Origin: Dehalococcoidia bacterium UBA1123
GTDB lineage: Bacteria; Chloroflexota; Dehalococcoidia; Lucifugimonadales; UBA1123
Assembly: GCA_002313895.1 (NCBI GenBank)
Contig: DCAW01000039.1
Location: forward strand, 1-7,771
DNA: 7,771 nt
Direction: 5' to 3'
How positions within the stretch are numbered: position 1 is the stretch's first letter; every line of letters starts with the position of its first letter. The position numbers and the translations under genes are program-made. Below, piece after piece: positions 1 to 7,084 of the stretch. The notes under the pieces were generated by a model, which was not told the DNA's origin, made no database searches, and was given only the letters and a program-made list of their open reading frames with translations.

Positions 1-1439
1 ACCAGTGAGAGGTTGGCGTTGCTGACCTCGATGTAGTAACCGAAAACCTTGTTGTAACCGACCTTGAGAGACTTGATGCCTGTGCGCTCGCGCTCTCCGG
101 TCTCTAACCTGGCGATGTAGCCCTGAGCGGTAGTTGTGGCAGCGCGAACGGCATCTAGGTCTGCCGAGAAGCCCGGTTTGATGGTCTTGCCATCACCGAC
201 GGTTATCGGAGGTTCGTCTTGGATGGACCTTCGGATAAGGTCTATGGTCACCGTGTTGTCTCGGAGAGCTTCAGTTAGGTCGGCCACTTGAGGGCTGTCC
301 TCGTCCTCGGCCAGGATTTCCTTGATCGTCGGGGCCGATTCCAGGCTGGCGGCTAGCGCCAATAGATCCCGGGCCAGGGAGTTGAAACCTCGGACTTTGT
401 TCATCAGCCTTTCCATGTCCGAGACCGACTCTAGAAGGGCAAGGATTCGCTCTCGACGCATGGAACTGCGGTGGAACCAGGACACGGAGTCCTGCCTGTG
501 CCGCAATTGGGCCAGGTCCAGCAACGGTTGGCCGAGCCACCGCCGGAGGAGACGGCCTCCCATCGGCGTCTCGGTTCTGTCCAGCACGTTGTAGAGAGAA
601 GAGCGGGTGTCGCCCCATCGTCCGCCCTCGAAAAGCTCCAGATTCCGGCGGGTCTGAGGGTCCAGCACCATGTAGGTCAATGTGGAGTATGTTCGCAGTG
701 CCGTTATCTGGCTCAGAGCCGTTTTCTGGGTTCGGCTGATGTATTCGACCACCGCGCCAGCCGCTCGAATCGCCAGAGGCAGGTTCTCGCAGCCGTAGGC
801 TTCCAGAGACGCCACGCCGAAGTGGTCCAGCAACGTGTCCTTTGCCCATTCGCGATGGAACATTTCCGGCTCCACCGTTGTGACGGTCACAGACGATTCT
901 ACCTCCGGCGGGTTATCGGCCTCACTGACAAGCAACTCGGCAGGGCTGAGTCGCGCAAGTTCGACGTCAAGGTATTCGGCTGGAAACTGGCTTGTTGCGA
1001 ACTCGCTGGTCGTGATATCGACATAGGCGATCCCAGCGTCGTCGCCATCTGAGTAAGCCGCCGCAAGGTAGTTGTTCGCCTTGTTGTCCAGCAGGGAGTC
1101 TTCAATCACAGTCCCTGGCGTGACGACTCGAACAACCTCTCTGTCCACGATGCCCTTGGACAACGCGGGATCGCTCACCTGCTCGCAAATGGCGACCTTG
1201 TAGCCTTTCTTGATGAGTCGGGCCAGGTATGAATCCAGAGCGTGGTAGGGAATCCCGGCCAACGGAATCCTTTTGCCCTTGCCGGCGCTTCTGGATGTTA
1301 AGGCGATGTCTAACTCACGAGATAGTGTCCGGGCGTCGTCGTCGAAGGTCTCGTAAAAATCACCCATGCGAAACAGCATAACGGCATCCTGATGCTGTTT
1401 CTTGAGACGGAGGTATTGTCGGCGGGCTGGCGTTGTCAT
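1..1439 (-). CDS. mutS: DNA mismatch repair protein MutS, N-terminal 479 codons (runs off the left edge)
   Basis: MutS recognises base mismatches and small loops in DNA and starts methyl-directed or MutL-dependent repair. Translating the minus strand from ATG at 1439-1437 gives an open frame to the window edge. It starts with the mismatch-recognition domain: residues 22-30 read LFRMGDFYE, which contains the F-x-E motif (F28, E30) that inserts beside the mismatched base. After it come family-typical stretches AGIPYHALDSYLARL, VAICEQVSDP and RVVTPGT, then the connector and core/lever region (TPMGGRLLRRWLGQPL) and the start of the clamp side (RERTGIKSLKVGYNKVFGYY). The Walker A/ATPase and dimerisation domains lie outside the window. 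The start is well bounded: a TAA lies two codons upstream in frame, and only a weak GGA precedes the ATG. No frameshift or stop was seen. It follows the redox operon on the same strand but is separated from it by a strong terminator, so it probably has its own promoter. Confidence 0.96.
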   Translation of the reverse strand, partial: MTTPARRQYLRLKKQHQDAVMLFRMGDFYETFDDDARTLSRELDIALTSRSAGKGKRIPLAGIPYHALDSYLARLIKKGYKVAICEQVSDPALSKGIVDREVVRVVTPGTVIEDSLLDNKANNYLAAAYSDGDDAGIAYVDITTSEFATSQFPAEYLDVELARLSPAELLVSEADNPPEVESSVTVTTVEPEMFHREWAKDTLLDHFGVASLEAYGCENLPLAIRAAGAVVEYISRTQKTALSQITALRTYSTLTYMVLDPQTRRNLELFEGGRWGDTRSSLYNVLDRTETPMGGRLLRRWLGQPLLDLAQLRHRQDSVSWFHRSSMRRERILALLESVSDMERLMNKVRGFNSLARDLLALAASLESAPTIKEILAEDEDSPQVADLTEALRDNTVTIDLIRRSIQDEPPITVGDGKTIKPGFSADLDAVRAATTTAQGYIARLETGERERTGIKSLKVGYNKVFGYYIEVSNANLSL

Positions 1440-1537
1440 CAATTATTCCGAGTTCACAGGGATACGTTTTCTAGTATTTTACAGGGCTGGGACGCTGTCG
1501 GAAAGCTAGATAGTGTGCTGGGTTCGGAAGTCAGCGG
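1440..1537 (-). promoter_or_regulatory. Intergenic leader of mutS, possible weak promoter
   Basis: This short gap between the operon terminator and mutS should hold the mutS promoter, because the terminator would stop read-through. The best -10-like box on the minus strand is TAAAAT at 1481-1476 (5 of 6 to TATAAT). The hexamer 17 bp upstream, TTTCCG at 1504-1499, is a poor -35, and there is no extended -10 TGn. The inference rests on position more than on the boxes. No small gene was found here. Confidence 0.3.
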
Positions 1538-1572
1538 AAAAAACACAGGCCTGTCATTTGACAGGCCTGTGT
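1538..1572 (-). terminator. Intrinsic (Rho-independent) terminator of the redox operon
   Basis: A perfect 13-bp inverted repeat, ACACAGGCCTGTC at 1543-1555 and GACAGGCCTGTGT at 1560-1572, encloses a 4-nt loop. On the minus strand the stem is followed directly by six T residues (1543-1538, the first of which pairs inside the stem). This is the textbook intrinsic-terminator layout for transcripts running right to left. It starts 25 nt after the stop codon of the FNR-type gene at 1598. The plus-strand side has no T-run, so it is one-directional. Confidence 0.93.
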
Positions 1573-1597
1573 AGAAAATCTGATCAGTCTCGGCAGA

Positions 1598-2350
1598 CTA
1601 GTCGTCTTTCCAGAACCGCTCCTCTTCGACACTGAAGCTCTTGGGGATGAAGCGGTCTTTGACATCCTCAATCATGCCAGGGTGTCCGCAAGCGTAGATC
1701 AGCGTGTCGTCGGCGGATAGGTTCCACTCGTCAATGTACTTTTCCACGACGTTGTTTACTCGGCCTGTTTCGCCAGTCCACGATGCGTTGCGCTCCTCGG
1801 TGGGGCGGGAGACGGTGGGCACAAACTTTAGAAGGTCAGGACGCTCGTCGGCGATCTTTTGAATCTCGCTGTCGTAGGTCAATTCGTCTTCGTAGCTGGC
1901 GCCCAAAAGCAGGTAAATCTCGTGACCTTCGGTGTTGTCGTGAAGGTATTGGCGCAGGATGCTGATGTAGGGGACGACGCCTGTGACTGTCGAGACGAAC
2001 AGGTGGCGTTTGAAGTCGGGCTTGAACACGAACAGGCCTTTGGCCCTGGGTCGGATGCTCAGTTTGTCGCCCACATTGAGTTCGTTGAGCAGGGGAGTGA
2101 GGTTGCCGTCCGGGGGCGGGACCAGCTCGACGAATAGCTCCAGGTCTTCCTCGTATGGGGCGGACGATATGGAGTATGCGCGCTCAATGCCGTTAACGCC
2201 CAGCGTGCAGTACTGGCCCGGCTTGAACGTGAAGCCTTCGGGCTTCTCCATCCAGACCAGCCAGAGGTCTTCGGTGATGTCCGTTCTCTTGAGGATAGTG
2301 GTTTCCGCAAGCTTGGGCCTTGGCGGTGTTCGTCGTCGTGGCGTCGTCAA
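1598..2350 (-). CDS. Ferredoxin/flavodoxin-NADP(+) reductase family flavoprotein (FAD-binding, Fpr-like)
   Basis: Probable FAD enzyme that passes electrons between NAD(P)H and a ferredoxin, flavodoxin or partner protein in the cytoplasm. With the chosen start it has 250 residues, close to the usual 245-260 of bacterial Fpr. The N-terminal beta-barrel has FKPGQY (42-47) and the FAD motif R-A-Y-S (57-60, in ERAYSISSAPYE). The nucleotide-binding half has TGVVPYISILR (123-133), where the usual second glycine of TGTG is V125. It then has VSRPTEE (180-186), WTGETGRV (191-198), YACGHPGMIEDV (219-230) and a C-terminal EERFWKDD, as in plant-type FNRs whose C-terminal aromatic residue stacks on the flavin. 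There is no Cys cluster of the NfnA or dihydroorotate dehydrogenase PyrK type; the only Cys residues are C48 and C221. The frame stays open upstream into the preceding gene, but a TTG at 2350 behind AAAGGAG gives the family length. It is the last gene of the operon, 110 bp after the large subunit. The exact physiological acceptor cannot be read from the sequence. Confidence 0.88.
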   Translation of the reverse strand: MTTPRRRTPPRPKLAETTILKRTDITEDLWLVWMEKPEGFTFKPGQYCTLGVNGIERAYSISSAPYEEDLELFVELVPPPDGNLTPLLNELNVGDKLSIRPRAKGLFVFKPDFKRHLFVSTVTGVVPYISILRQYLHDNTEGHEIYLLLGASYEDELTYDSEIQKIADERPDLLKFVPTVSRPTEERNASWTGETGRVNNVVEKYIDEWNLSADDTLIYACGHPGMIEDVKDRFIPKSFSVEEERFWKDD

Positions 2351-2460
2351 TTGGTTGGACACTCCTTTAGTTGGTTGCGATTCATTGACAGTTTTTCGGC
2401 GATTGAACGTAAGTCCAACGCCGATATTGCAATCAGCAATTTGGATATATGCGAATGCTG
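2351..2460 (-). other. Intergenic gap between the large subunit and the FNR-type gene
   Basis: This 110-bp non-coding gap holds the ribosome binding site at 2362-2368 and a short 6-bp inverted repeat (TCGGCG at 2396-2401, CGCCGA at 2419-2424, 17-nt loop). That repeat has no T-run and does not look like a terminator. I see no convincing promoter, so read-through from the upstream genes is the simplest reading. A stand-alone signal for the FNR gene cannot be excluded. Confidence 0.45.
2362..2368 (-). promoter_or_regulatory. Ribosome binding site deciding a TTG start for the FNR-type gene
   Basis: AAAGGAG (2368-2362) is the only strong Shine-Dalgarno match in the gap. It sits 11 nt before TTG at 2350-2348, which is slightly long. 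The in-frame GTG at 2362-2360 overlaps the motif and so cannot use it, and the nearby ATG (around 2386) is out of frame. TTG is therefore preferred, though not certain. Confidence 0.6.
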
Positions 2461-5238
2461 TTAGTCTGCGGCGGCCTGTGTCACAGGTTTGGCAACCTTC
2501 ACAGGCGTGAGCGGCAGTGTTGAAATGTGCTGGAGCGGGTCTGACGAACTGTTGGCCTCCAGTTCCGAAATTAACTCCCCGAACAGCGTCGTCACGTTCA
2601 CAATGCCCGGTTGATGGCCTGTGAGGTTCGCCGCGCCTTCGATAGTCGAGCCTGCGGCAACGACTTCGATCCAATCCCCCTCCGATATTCCGAGAGTCCG
2701 GGCGTCATCCGGGTGGACTTTGATGGTCTCCTGACGGTTAATCGAGTTCTTGTTGTTCAACTCGACGATGTCCATATCGACATCCGGCTGGTGGAGGACT
2801 CGACCGTGGGCCAGCAACAATGGGTACTGCGAGTCCATTGGGTATTCGGCATCGGCCAGGGTCATGTTGACGAGCTTGGCTTTCCTGGTTTCAAAGGTTC
2901 GCTCATAGAGGTACGGAGTGTCCACCATGTCAGCGGCCAGGCACGGCCATTGGAGTCCTTCTGCCTCTAGACGTCCGTATGACAGCCCGCCGTAAACACG
3001 GACGATGTTGTTTAGCTCGTCGAATATCGGGTCTTCTTCCGTGTAATCGAACCCCGAAGCGCCCATGCGTTGGGCTATCTGGCAGATAGTTCTCCAGTCC
3101 GCCTCTCCGTCGCCCTTGACGCCGAGGGCCGGGCGCAGAAGCTGTACGCGACGCTCCAGGTTTGTGTAGGTTCCCCTGCGCTCGGCAAAGGTCTGGGACG
3201 GCAGAACTACGTCCGCGATCTCAGTGAGTTCGCTGCTGAAGGCGTCCTGCACGACTAGGAAGTCCAGGCTCTTGGCCGCTTCCAGGAAATCTCCCAACTC
3301 GCCGTTGGTGAAGTTGGGGTTATTGCCGATGACCTGAAGGGCCTTGACCTTGCCATCGTTGATCGCGGATGTGATGTCCAGCGCGCCGACGCCGCGGAAT
3401 GGCGGAATCTGGGCGTTCCAGGCGTCGGCCACTCTCTGGCGGCCCTGTTCGGATGTCAGATTGCGATGTCCCGGCAGGAAATCCGGAGCGCAGCCTACGT
3501 CTCTGGAACCCTGGTCGTTGGCGCCGGTAAGCAGAGGGAACAGGCCGGCCGATTTTTTGCCGACGTTGCCTGTCACCAGCGCGAGATTCACCAGAGCGCG
3601 GGAACACTCCTCCCGAATCGCTCTTGGTAGGGTCTCCAGAGCGTACAGGATTGCGGCTGGTTTGCTGGCGGCGAATTCTCTGGCCGCCGCCCGGATTTGG
3701 CTCTGCGGAACGCCTGTCACTCGCTCGACCTGTATGAGGTCAAATCCCCAGATAGCGTTTCGGAACTCGGTGACATCTTCGCAAGATTCGGCGAGGAAGT
3801 CATGATCGTCGATAGACTCGTCGAATATCACGCGGATCATCCCGCCGATAAGCGCGACCTCGCTGCCGGGCCGAGGTTTCAGCCAGACCTTGGCGTAGCG
3901 AGTCAATTCTGTTTCACGCTGGTCGATGACGATGAGCGACGCTGTGCCCTGCGTTAGCGCTTTCTTGATAGGCACTGCGACGACGTTCTGTTCTTCGGTC
4001 ATGTTGCTGGACACGACCAGGAAACGACTGGCCTGCTCCAGTTCCCAGATGGAGTTGGTGGCGGATGGGTGGCCCAACTGCTCCTGCAACGGATTCAAAA
4101 GCTCAGGGCGTGTGCTTGAGGACACGTCCACGTTGTTGGTGTTCATCACTGTTCGTGCGAATTTTTGGGCGATGTAGTTGTCCTCGTTGGTTCCGCGGGA
4201 TGAAGCCAGCATCGCGTAGCTGTCGCCGACGTAGGTCTTGAGTTTGTCGGCTACAAAGTCCAGCGCTTCGGGCCATGTGGCCTCCTGCAAAACGCCTTCT
4301 CTGCGAATCAGGGGCTTGTTCAGCCGGTTTCTGTTGTTAACGAAGTCCAGACCAAACTTGCCTTTGAAACATGCCTGACCGTGGTTGGCGGCGGCGTGCC
4401 TGTCAGGGATTGCTCGGATGAGCTTGTCACGTTTGTTGACCTCTAGAGTCATCTGGCATCCAACGGGGCAGTGAGGGCAGGTGCTAGTGATCGAGGTTAC
4501 AGCCTTGTCCCACTTGTAGTCGCGTTCGACCAGCGCGCCGGTGGGGCATACGTCGATGCACGCGCCGCAGAACTCGCATCCTGACTCCAACAGTGACGTG
4601 CCCTGGGCTGTGCCGATAATGGTACGGCCCGAATGGGATTGCAGCGTGATGGCCGAATCTCCCCGCACTTCGTCGCATGCGCGGACGCACCGAGCGCAGA
4701 CGATGCACAGGTTCATGTCCATGTCCCAATACGGGTCTTTGACGGCCTGTGGCAGGTGCCGGTTGTTGTATGTCAGAGGAGTGTCCATCTCCATTTCCAT
4801 GAAGCGGACGGTGTCCTTGAGTTCGCACCGTTCATTCTTCGGGCAGGTGAGGCATCGGTCGTTCACCGATACGTGCCGCAAGCAAAGGTCGGTTGGGCCG
4901 CATAGCTCAACTCGATGGCAGGTGAGACAGCCGTGGGGATGCTCCGAGATGAGCAATTCCATGATGCCCCGGCGCAGGTCTTTGAGTTCGGAAGAATCGG
5001 TTGTGACCTTCCAGCCCTCGCCGACTGGAGTGGTGCATGAGGCTGGCTTTCCGGGGGGGCTGCGCTCGCCCTCGACCTCCACCACGCACATGCGACAGGC
5101 GCCGTAGGGCTTCATGCCGGGGTAGTAGCACAGGTACGGGATGTACTTTCCCGCATCCATTGCCGCTTCGATAATCATCTTGCCGGGCTGGGTTTTGACC
5201 TCTTGCCCGTCGATGCTCAGGGTAATCTCATCAACCAT
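2461..5238 (-). CDS. NuoG / formate dehydrogenase alpha-like Fe-S molybdopterin-oxidoreductase family subunit, catalytic Cys/Sec absent
   Basis: Large electron-carrying subunit of 925 residues. In order it has a [2Fe-2S] domain (C37, C48, C51, C68); a His/Cys cluster motif H100-x3-C104-x2-C107-x5-C113; an extra C129-x2-C132-x5-C138; two ferredoxin [4Fe-4S] motifs (C178/181/184/188 and C221/224/227/231); a molybdopterin-family [4Fe-4S] motif CPHCPVGC with C254, C257, C261 and C290; a full MopB body (about 300-790); and a C-terminal dinucleotide-binding-like domain (about 800-915). This is the domain order of FdsA/FdhA and NuoG. Formate dehydrogenases read N-N-V-D-x-C-A-R-x-(C/U)-H; here residues 368-378 are NNVDVSSSTRP, so the catalytic Cys/Sec and the His are gone. 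The RGQNN-type formate motif reads TGANDQG (571-577). It is therefore probably an electron-transfer subunit or has a different substrate, although databases may label it formate dehydrogenase. The start is ATG at 5238 with GGAGG 5 nt before it; a longer upstream frame would run inside nuoF. The 8-nt overlap with nuoF suggests translational coupling. Confidence 0.9.
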   Translation of the reverse strand: MVDEITLSIDGQEVKTQPGKMIIEAAMDAGKYIPYLCYYPGMKPYGACRMCVVEVEGERSPPGKPASCTTPVGEGWKVTTDSSELKDLRRGIMELLISEHPHGCLTCHRVELCGPTDLCLRHVSVNDRCLTCPKNERCELKDTVRFMEMEMDTPLTYNNRHLPQAVKDPYWDMDMNLCIVCARCVRACDEVRGDSAITLQSHSGRTIIGTAQGTSLLESGCEFCGACIDVCPTGALVERDYKWDKAVTSITSTCPHCPVGCQMTLEVNKRDKLIRAIPDRHAAANHGQACFKGKFGLDFVNNRNRLNKPLIRREGVLQEATWPEALDFVADKLKTYVGDSYAMLASSRGTNEDNYIAQKFARTVMNTNNVDVSSSTRPELLNPLQEQLGHPSATNSIWELEQASRFLVVSSNMTEEQNVVAVPIKKALTQGTASLIVIDQRETELTRYAKVWLKPRPGSEVALIGGMIRVIFDESIDDHDFLAESCEDVTEFRNAIWGFDLIQVERVTGVPQSQIRAAAREFAASKPAAILYALETLPRAIREECSRALVNLALVTGNVGKKSAGLFPLLTGANDQGSRDVGCAPDFLPGHRNLTSEQGRQRVADAWNAQIPPFRGVGALDITSAINDGKVKALQVIGNNPNFTNGELGDFLEAAKSLDFLVVQDAFSSELTEIADVVLPSQTFAERRGTYTNLERRVQLLRPALGVKGDGEADWRTICQIAQRMGASGFDYTEEDPIFDELNNIVRVYGGLSYGRLEAEGLQWPCLAADMVDTPYLYERTFETRKAKLVNMTLADAEYPMDSQYPLLLAHGRVLHQPDVDMDIVELNNKNSINRQETIKVHPDDARTLGISEGDWIEVVAAGSTIEGAANLTGHQPGIVNVTTLFGELISELEANSSSDPLQHISTLPLTPVKVAKPVTQAAAD

Positions 5239-6973
5239 TTTGGCCTCCGGGCACAAATTCAGTGGCGAAGGGTCGTGTGTTCTTTGGGACGTGTTTGGGG
5301 CCGAGGCAGCTGCCTGTTGGACACTTGCCTTCTTCGATATGCGATATGAAATCAGCCTCGAAGTGGGTGATAGCGGAGCGTATAGGGCCGAATCCAAGCT
5401 GGCCGTGGCCGCACAGAGAGGTTGTCTCCATCGTGCCGCCAACAGACCGCATCAGGTCCAGGTCGCCCGGTCTGCTCTCACATCGGGCTATTCGTTCGGT
5501 AATCTCCAGCAGATGTTCCATTCCAAGCCTGCAAGGGAAGCATTTGCCGCAGGATTCGTATTGGCAGAACGCGACGAGAATGCGTGTCAGGTCAACCGCG
5601 CAAACATCCTCATCTCCTACGATGATGCCTCCAGAACCGAGTATGGCTCCGGCAGAACGCATCTCATCGAAGTCCAGATGGATGTCCATGCTTTCAGAAC
5701 TCAACACGCCACCCAGCGGTCCTCCGGTCTGGAGCAATTTCAGTTCCTTGCCGTTGGGGACCCCGCCGCCGATGTCATTCACTACCTCGCCGAGAGTGAG
5801 GCCCATCGGGACTTCGTAGAGTCCGGGGTATGTGATGTTTCCGTTCAGGCACAGAATTGCGGTTCCCGTGCTTCGGTTCACGCCGATAGACGAGAACCAC
5901 TCTGCGCCGTTAGATATGATCTCCGGGGTGTAAGACAGAGATTTCACGTTGTTGATAGTGCTAGGTTTGCCCCACACTCCGAAAGCTGCAGGGAAGGGGG
6001 GCCTGAACCGAGGCTGGGCGCGTTTGCCTTCGATAGCCTCCATCAGGGCGGTTTCCTCTCCGGCAACGTAAGAGTCGCCAGTCAAGGCGACTTCAATGTC
6101 GTAGCTGAAATCGGTGCCCAGAATGTTTTCGCCCAGCAGGCCAAGATCATATGCCTGGTTGATAGCTTCCTGAGTCCGGTCTATCGGCCCGTCGTGGCCG
6201 TGACGGATGAACACGATGCCGTTGGAGGAGCCTGTGGCGTATCCCGCAATCATCAACCCTTCTAGCAGGGTGTGAGGGTCGCTTTCCAGGATGCCCTTGT
6301 CGTTGTAGGCTCCTGGGTCTCCCTCCTCGCAATTGCACAGGATGTACTTGGGACCGGTGGAGCGCACCATGAAGCTCCACTTAACGCCTGTTGGGAAGGC
6401 CGCGCCCCCTCGACCTCGGAGCCCAGAGTCGGTAACCTCTTTGATCACCTCGTCAGGCTGCATCTCGGTCAGCGCCTTGTTGATTCCGGCGTATCCGCCT
6501 TGAGAAATGTACTGGTAGATGTCGTTGGGGGCAATGTTGCCCGCGTTGCGAAGGGCAATGCGAAGTTGTCGATTGATACCAGCGATGTCGTTCATGTCGC
6601 CCACGCCATCGATGGGATCATCGCCCATGTATCCCAGAACCTTGGTCTCGGGGACGGTGTCTTCGACCAGGTAAGACTCAATGATCTCAGGCACGTCTTC
6701 TGGCGTCAGATTGTGGAAGAAAAGGCGGGATCCGCTGGGCTTCAGGATGTCCACCAAAGGTTCGGCGTAGCAGATGCCCAGACAGCCAACTTCATCAATT
6801 ACGGCGTTGATGTCGCGCTTTTCAAGCTCCGCTTTCAGGGCGTCGATGACTTCGTAGGCGCCTGCGGCATGGCCGCACATGGCGGTACCGACCCTGATCC
6901 AGGGCCGTTCGCCCGCTGTCAGACGTTGCCAGCGCTCGTCGGCGGTCGTTTTTATTTCTTGGTAGGTTGGCAT
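5231..6973 (-). CDS. nuoF: NuoF-like NADH dehydrogenase flavoprotein subunit with N-terminal thioredoxin-like ferredoxin domain
   Basis: Subunit that binds NADH and FMN and feeds electrons into the Fe-S chain. It is 580 residues, longer than the roughly 430-450 of respiratory NuoF. The extra N-terminal part (about 1-105) is a thioredoxin-like [2Fe-2S] domain with CGHAAGA (C33) and GCLGIC (C64, C68), as in the HydB/FdsB subunits of soluble hydrogenases and formate dehydrogenases. The core has the FMN/NADH motifs GLRGRGGAAFPTGVKW (184-199) and CNCEEGDPGAYNDKG (213-227), then SYVAGEETALMEAIEGKRAQPR. Near the C-terminus are the [4Fe-4S] ligands C475-x2-C478-x2-C481 and C521. The protein ends soon after CPTGSC (C551, C556) and lacks the extra ferredoxin domains of many electron-bifurcating HydB proteins. 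The start is ATG at 6973 with AAGG 6 nt upstream. It overlaps the next gene by 8 nt (ATGGTTGA). Confidence 0.95.
   Translation of the reverse strand: MPTYQEIKTTADERWQRLTAGERPWIRVGTAMCGHAAGAYEVIDALKAELEKRDINAVIDEVGCLGICYAEPLVDILKPSGSRLFFHNLTPEDVPEIIESYLVEDTVPETKVLGYMGDDPIDGVGDMNDIAGINRQLRIALRNAGNIAPNDIYQYISQGGYAGINKALTEMQPDEVIKEVTDSGLRGRGGAAFPTGVKWSFMVRSTGPKYILCNCEEGDPGAYNDKGILESDPHTLLEGLMIAGYATGSSNGIVFIRHGHDGPIDRTQEAINQAYDLGLLGENILGTDFSYDIEVALTGDSYVAGEETALMEAIEGKRAQPRFRPPFPAAFGVWGKPSTINNVKSLSYTPEIISNGAEWFSSIGVNRSTGTAILCLNGNITYPGLYEVPMGLTLGEVVNDIGGGVPNGKELKLLQTGGPLGGVLSSESMDIHLDFDEMRSAGAILGSGGIIVGDEDVCAVDLTRILVAFCQYESCGKCFPCRLGMEHLLEITERIARCESRPGDLDLMRSVGGTMETTSLCGHGQLGFGPIRSAITHFEADFISHIEEGKCPTGSCLGPKHVPKNTRPFATEFVPGGQNG
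5244..5248 (-). promoter_or_regulatory. Ribosome binding site fixing the start of the NuoG/FdhA-like gene
   Basis: GGAGG lies 5 nt before ATG at 5238 and inside the 3' end of the NuoF-like gene. It decides the start within a frame that otherwise stays open about 200 nt further upstream. Residues right after this ATG (VDEITLSIDGQEV) are the expected first strand of the plant-type [2Fe-2S] domain, which supports the choice independently. Confidence 0.85.
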
Positions 6974-7084
6974 AACGGGCCTTGTTGTTGGATATTGGAA
7001 TTTTCAATAACTAAATGATACGTCCCGATGCGCGGGGATAATCCGGTCACTGCCCTCAGCAGCCATTTGAGCGGGAGCAGTAAA
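6974..7084 (-). other. Intergenic gap between the NuoE-like and NuoF-like genes
   Basis: This 111-bp gap is unusually long for a nuoE-nuoF pair. It holds the AAGG ribosome binding site of nuoF (6983-6980) and a few very short inverted repeats (such as TATTG/CAATA around 6993-7010). I see no terminator with a T-run, no convincing promoter and no small gene. Confidence 0.4.

Noticed and set aside
271..1105. Several open frames of 60-190 codons on both strands in the left part
   Set aside because: They are out of frame with or antisense to mutS, whose frame is open across the whole region and matches MutS domain by domain; mutS has no stop here because it leaves the window.
1598..2350. Identification of the FNR-type protein as NfnA or as a PyrK-like subunit
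   Set aside because: Only two Cys residues, far apart, so there is no [2Fe-2S] motif, and no GltD-like NfnB or PyrD partner is present.
2396..2424. A 6-bp inverted repeat in the gap before the FNR gene as a possible terminator or attenuator
   Set aside because: Short stem, 17-nt loop and no T-run on either strand.
2351..2674. N-terminal extension of the FNR-type gene up to an ATG at 2674
   Set aside because: It would overlap more than 200 nt of the large-subunit gene in another frame, the extra residues resemble nothing in the family, and a Shine-Dalgarno supports TTG at 2350.
5141..6265. A 374-codon plus-strand open frame antisense to nuoF and the start of the large subunit
   Set aside because: It lies opposite genes with clear family motifs; its translation shows no domain and is explained by the codon bias of the opposite strand.
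6272..7018. A 248-codon plus-strand open frame antisense to the N-terminal half of nuoF
   Set aside because: Same reason: mirror frame of a well-supported gene, with no ribosome site or recognisable domain.
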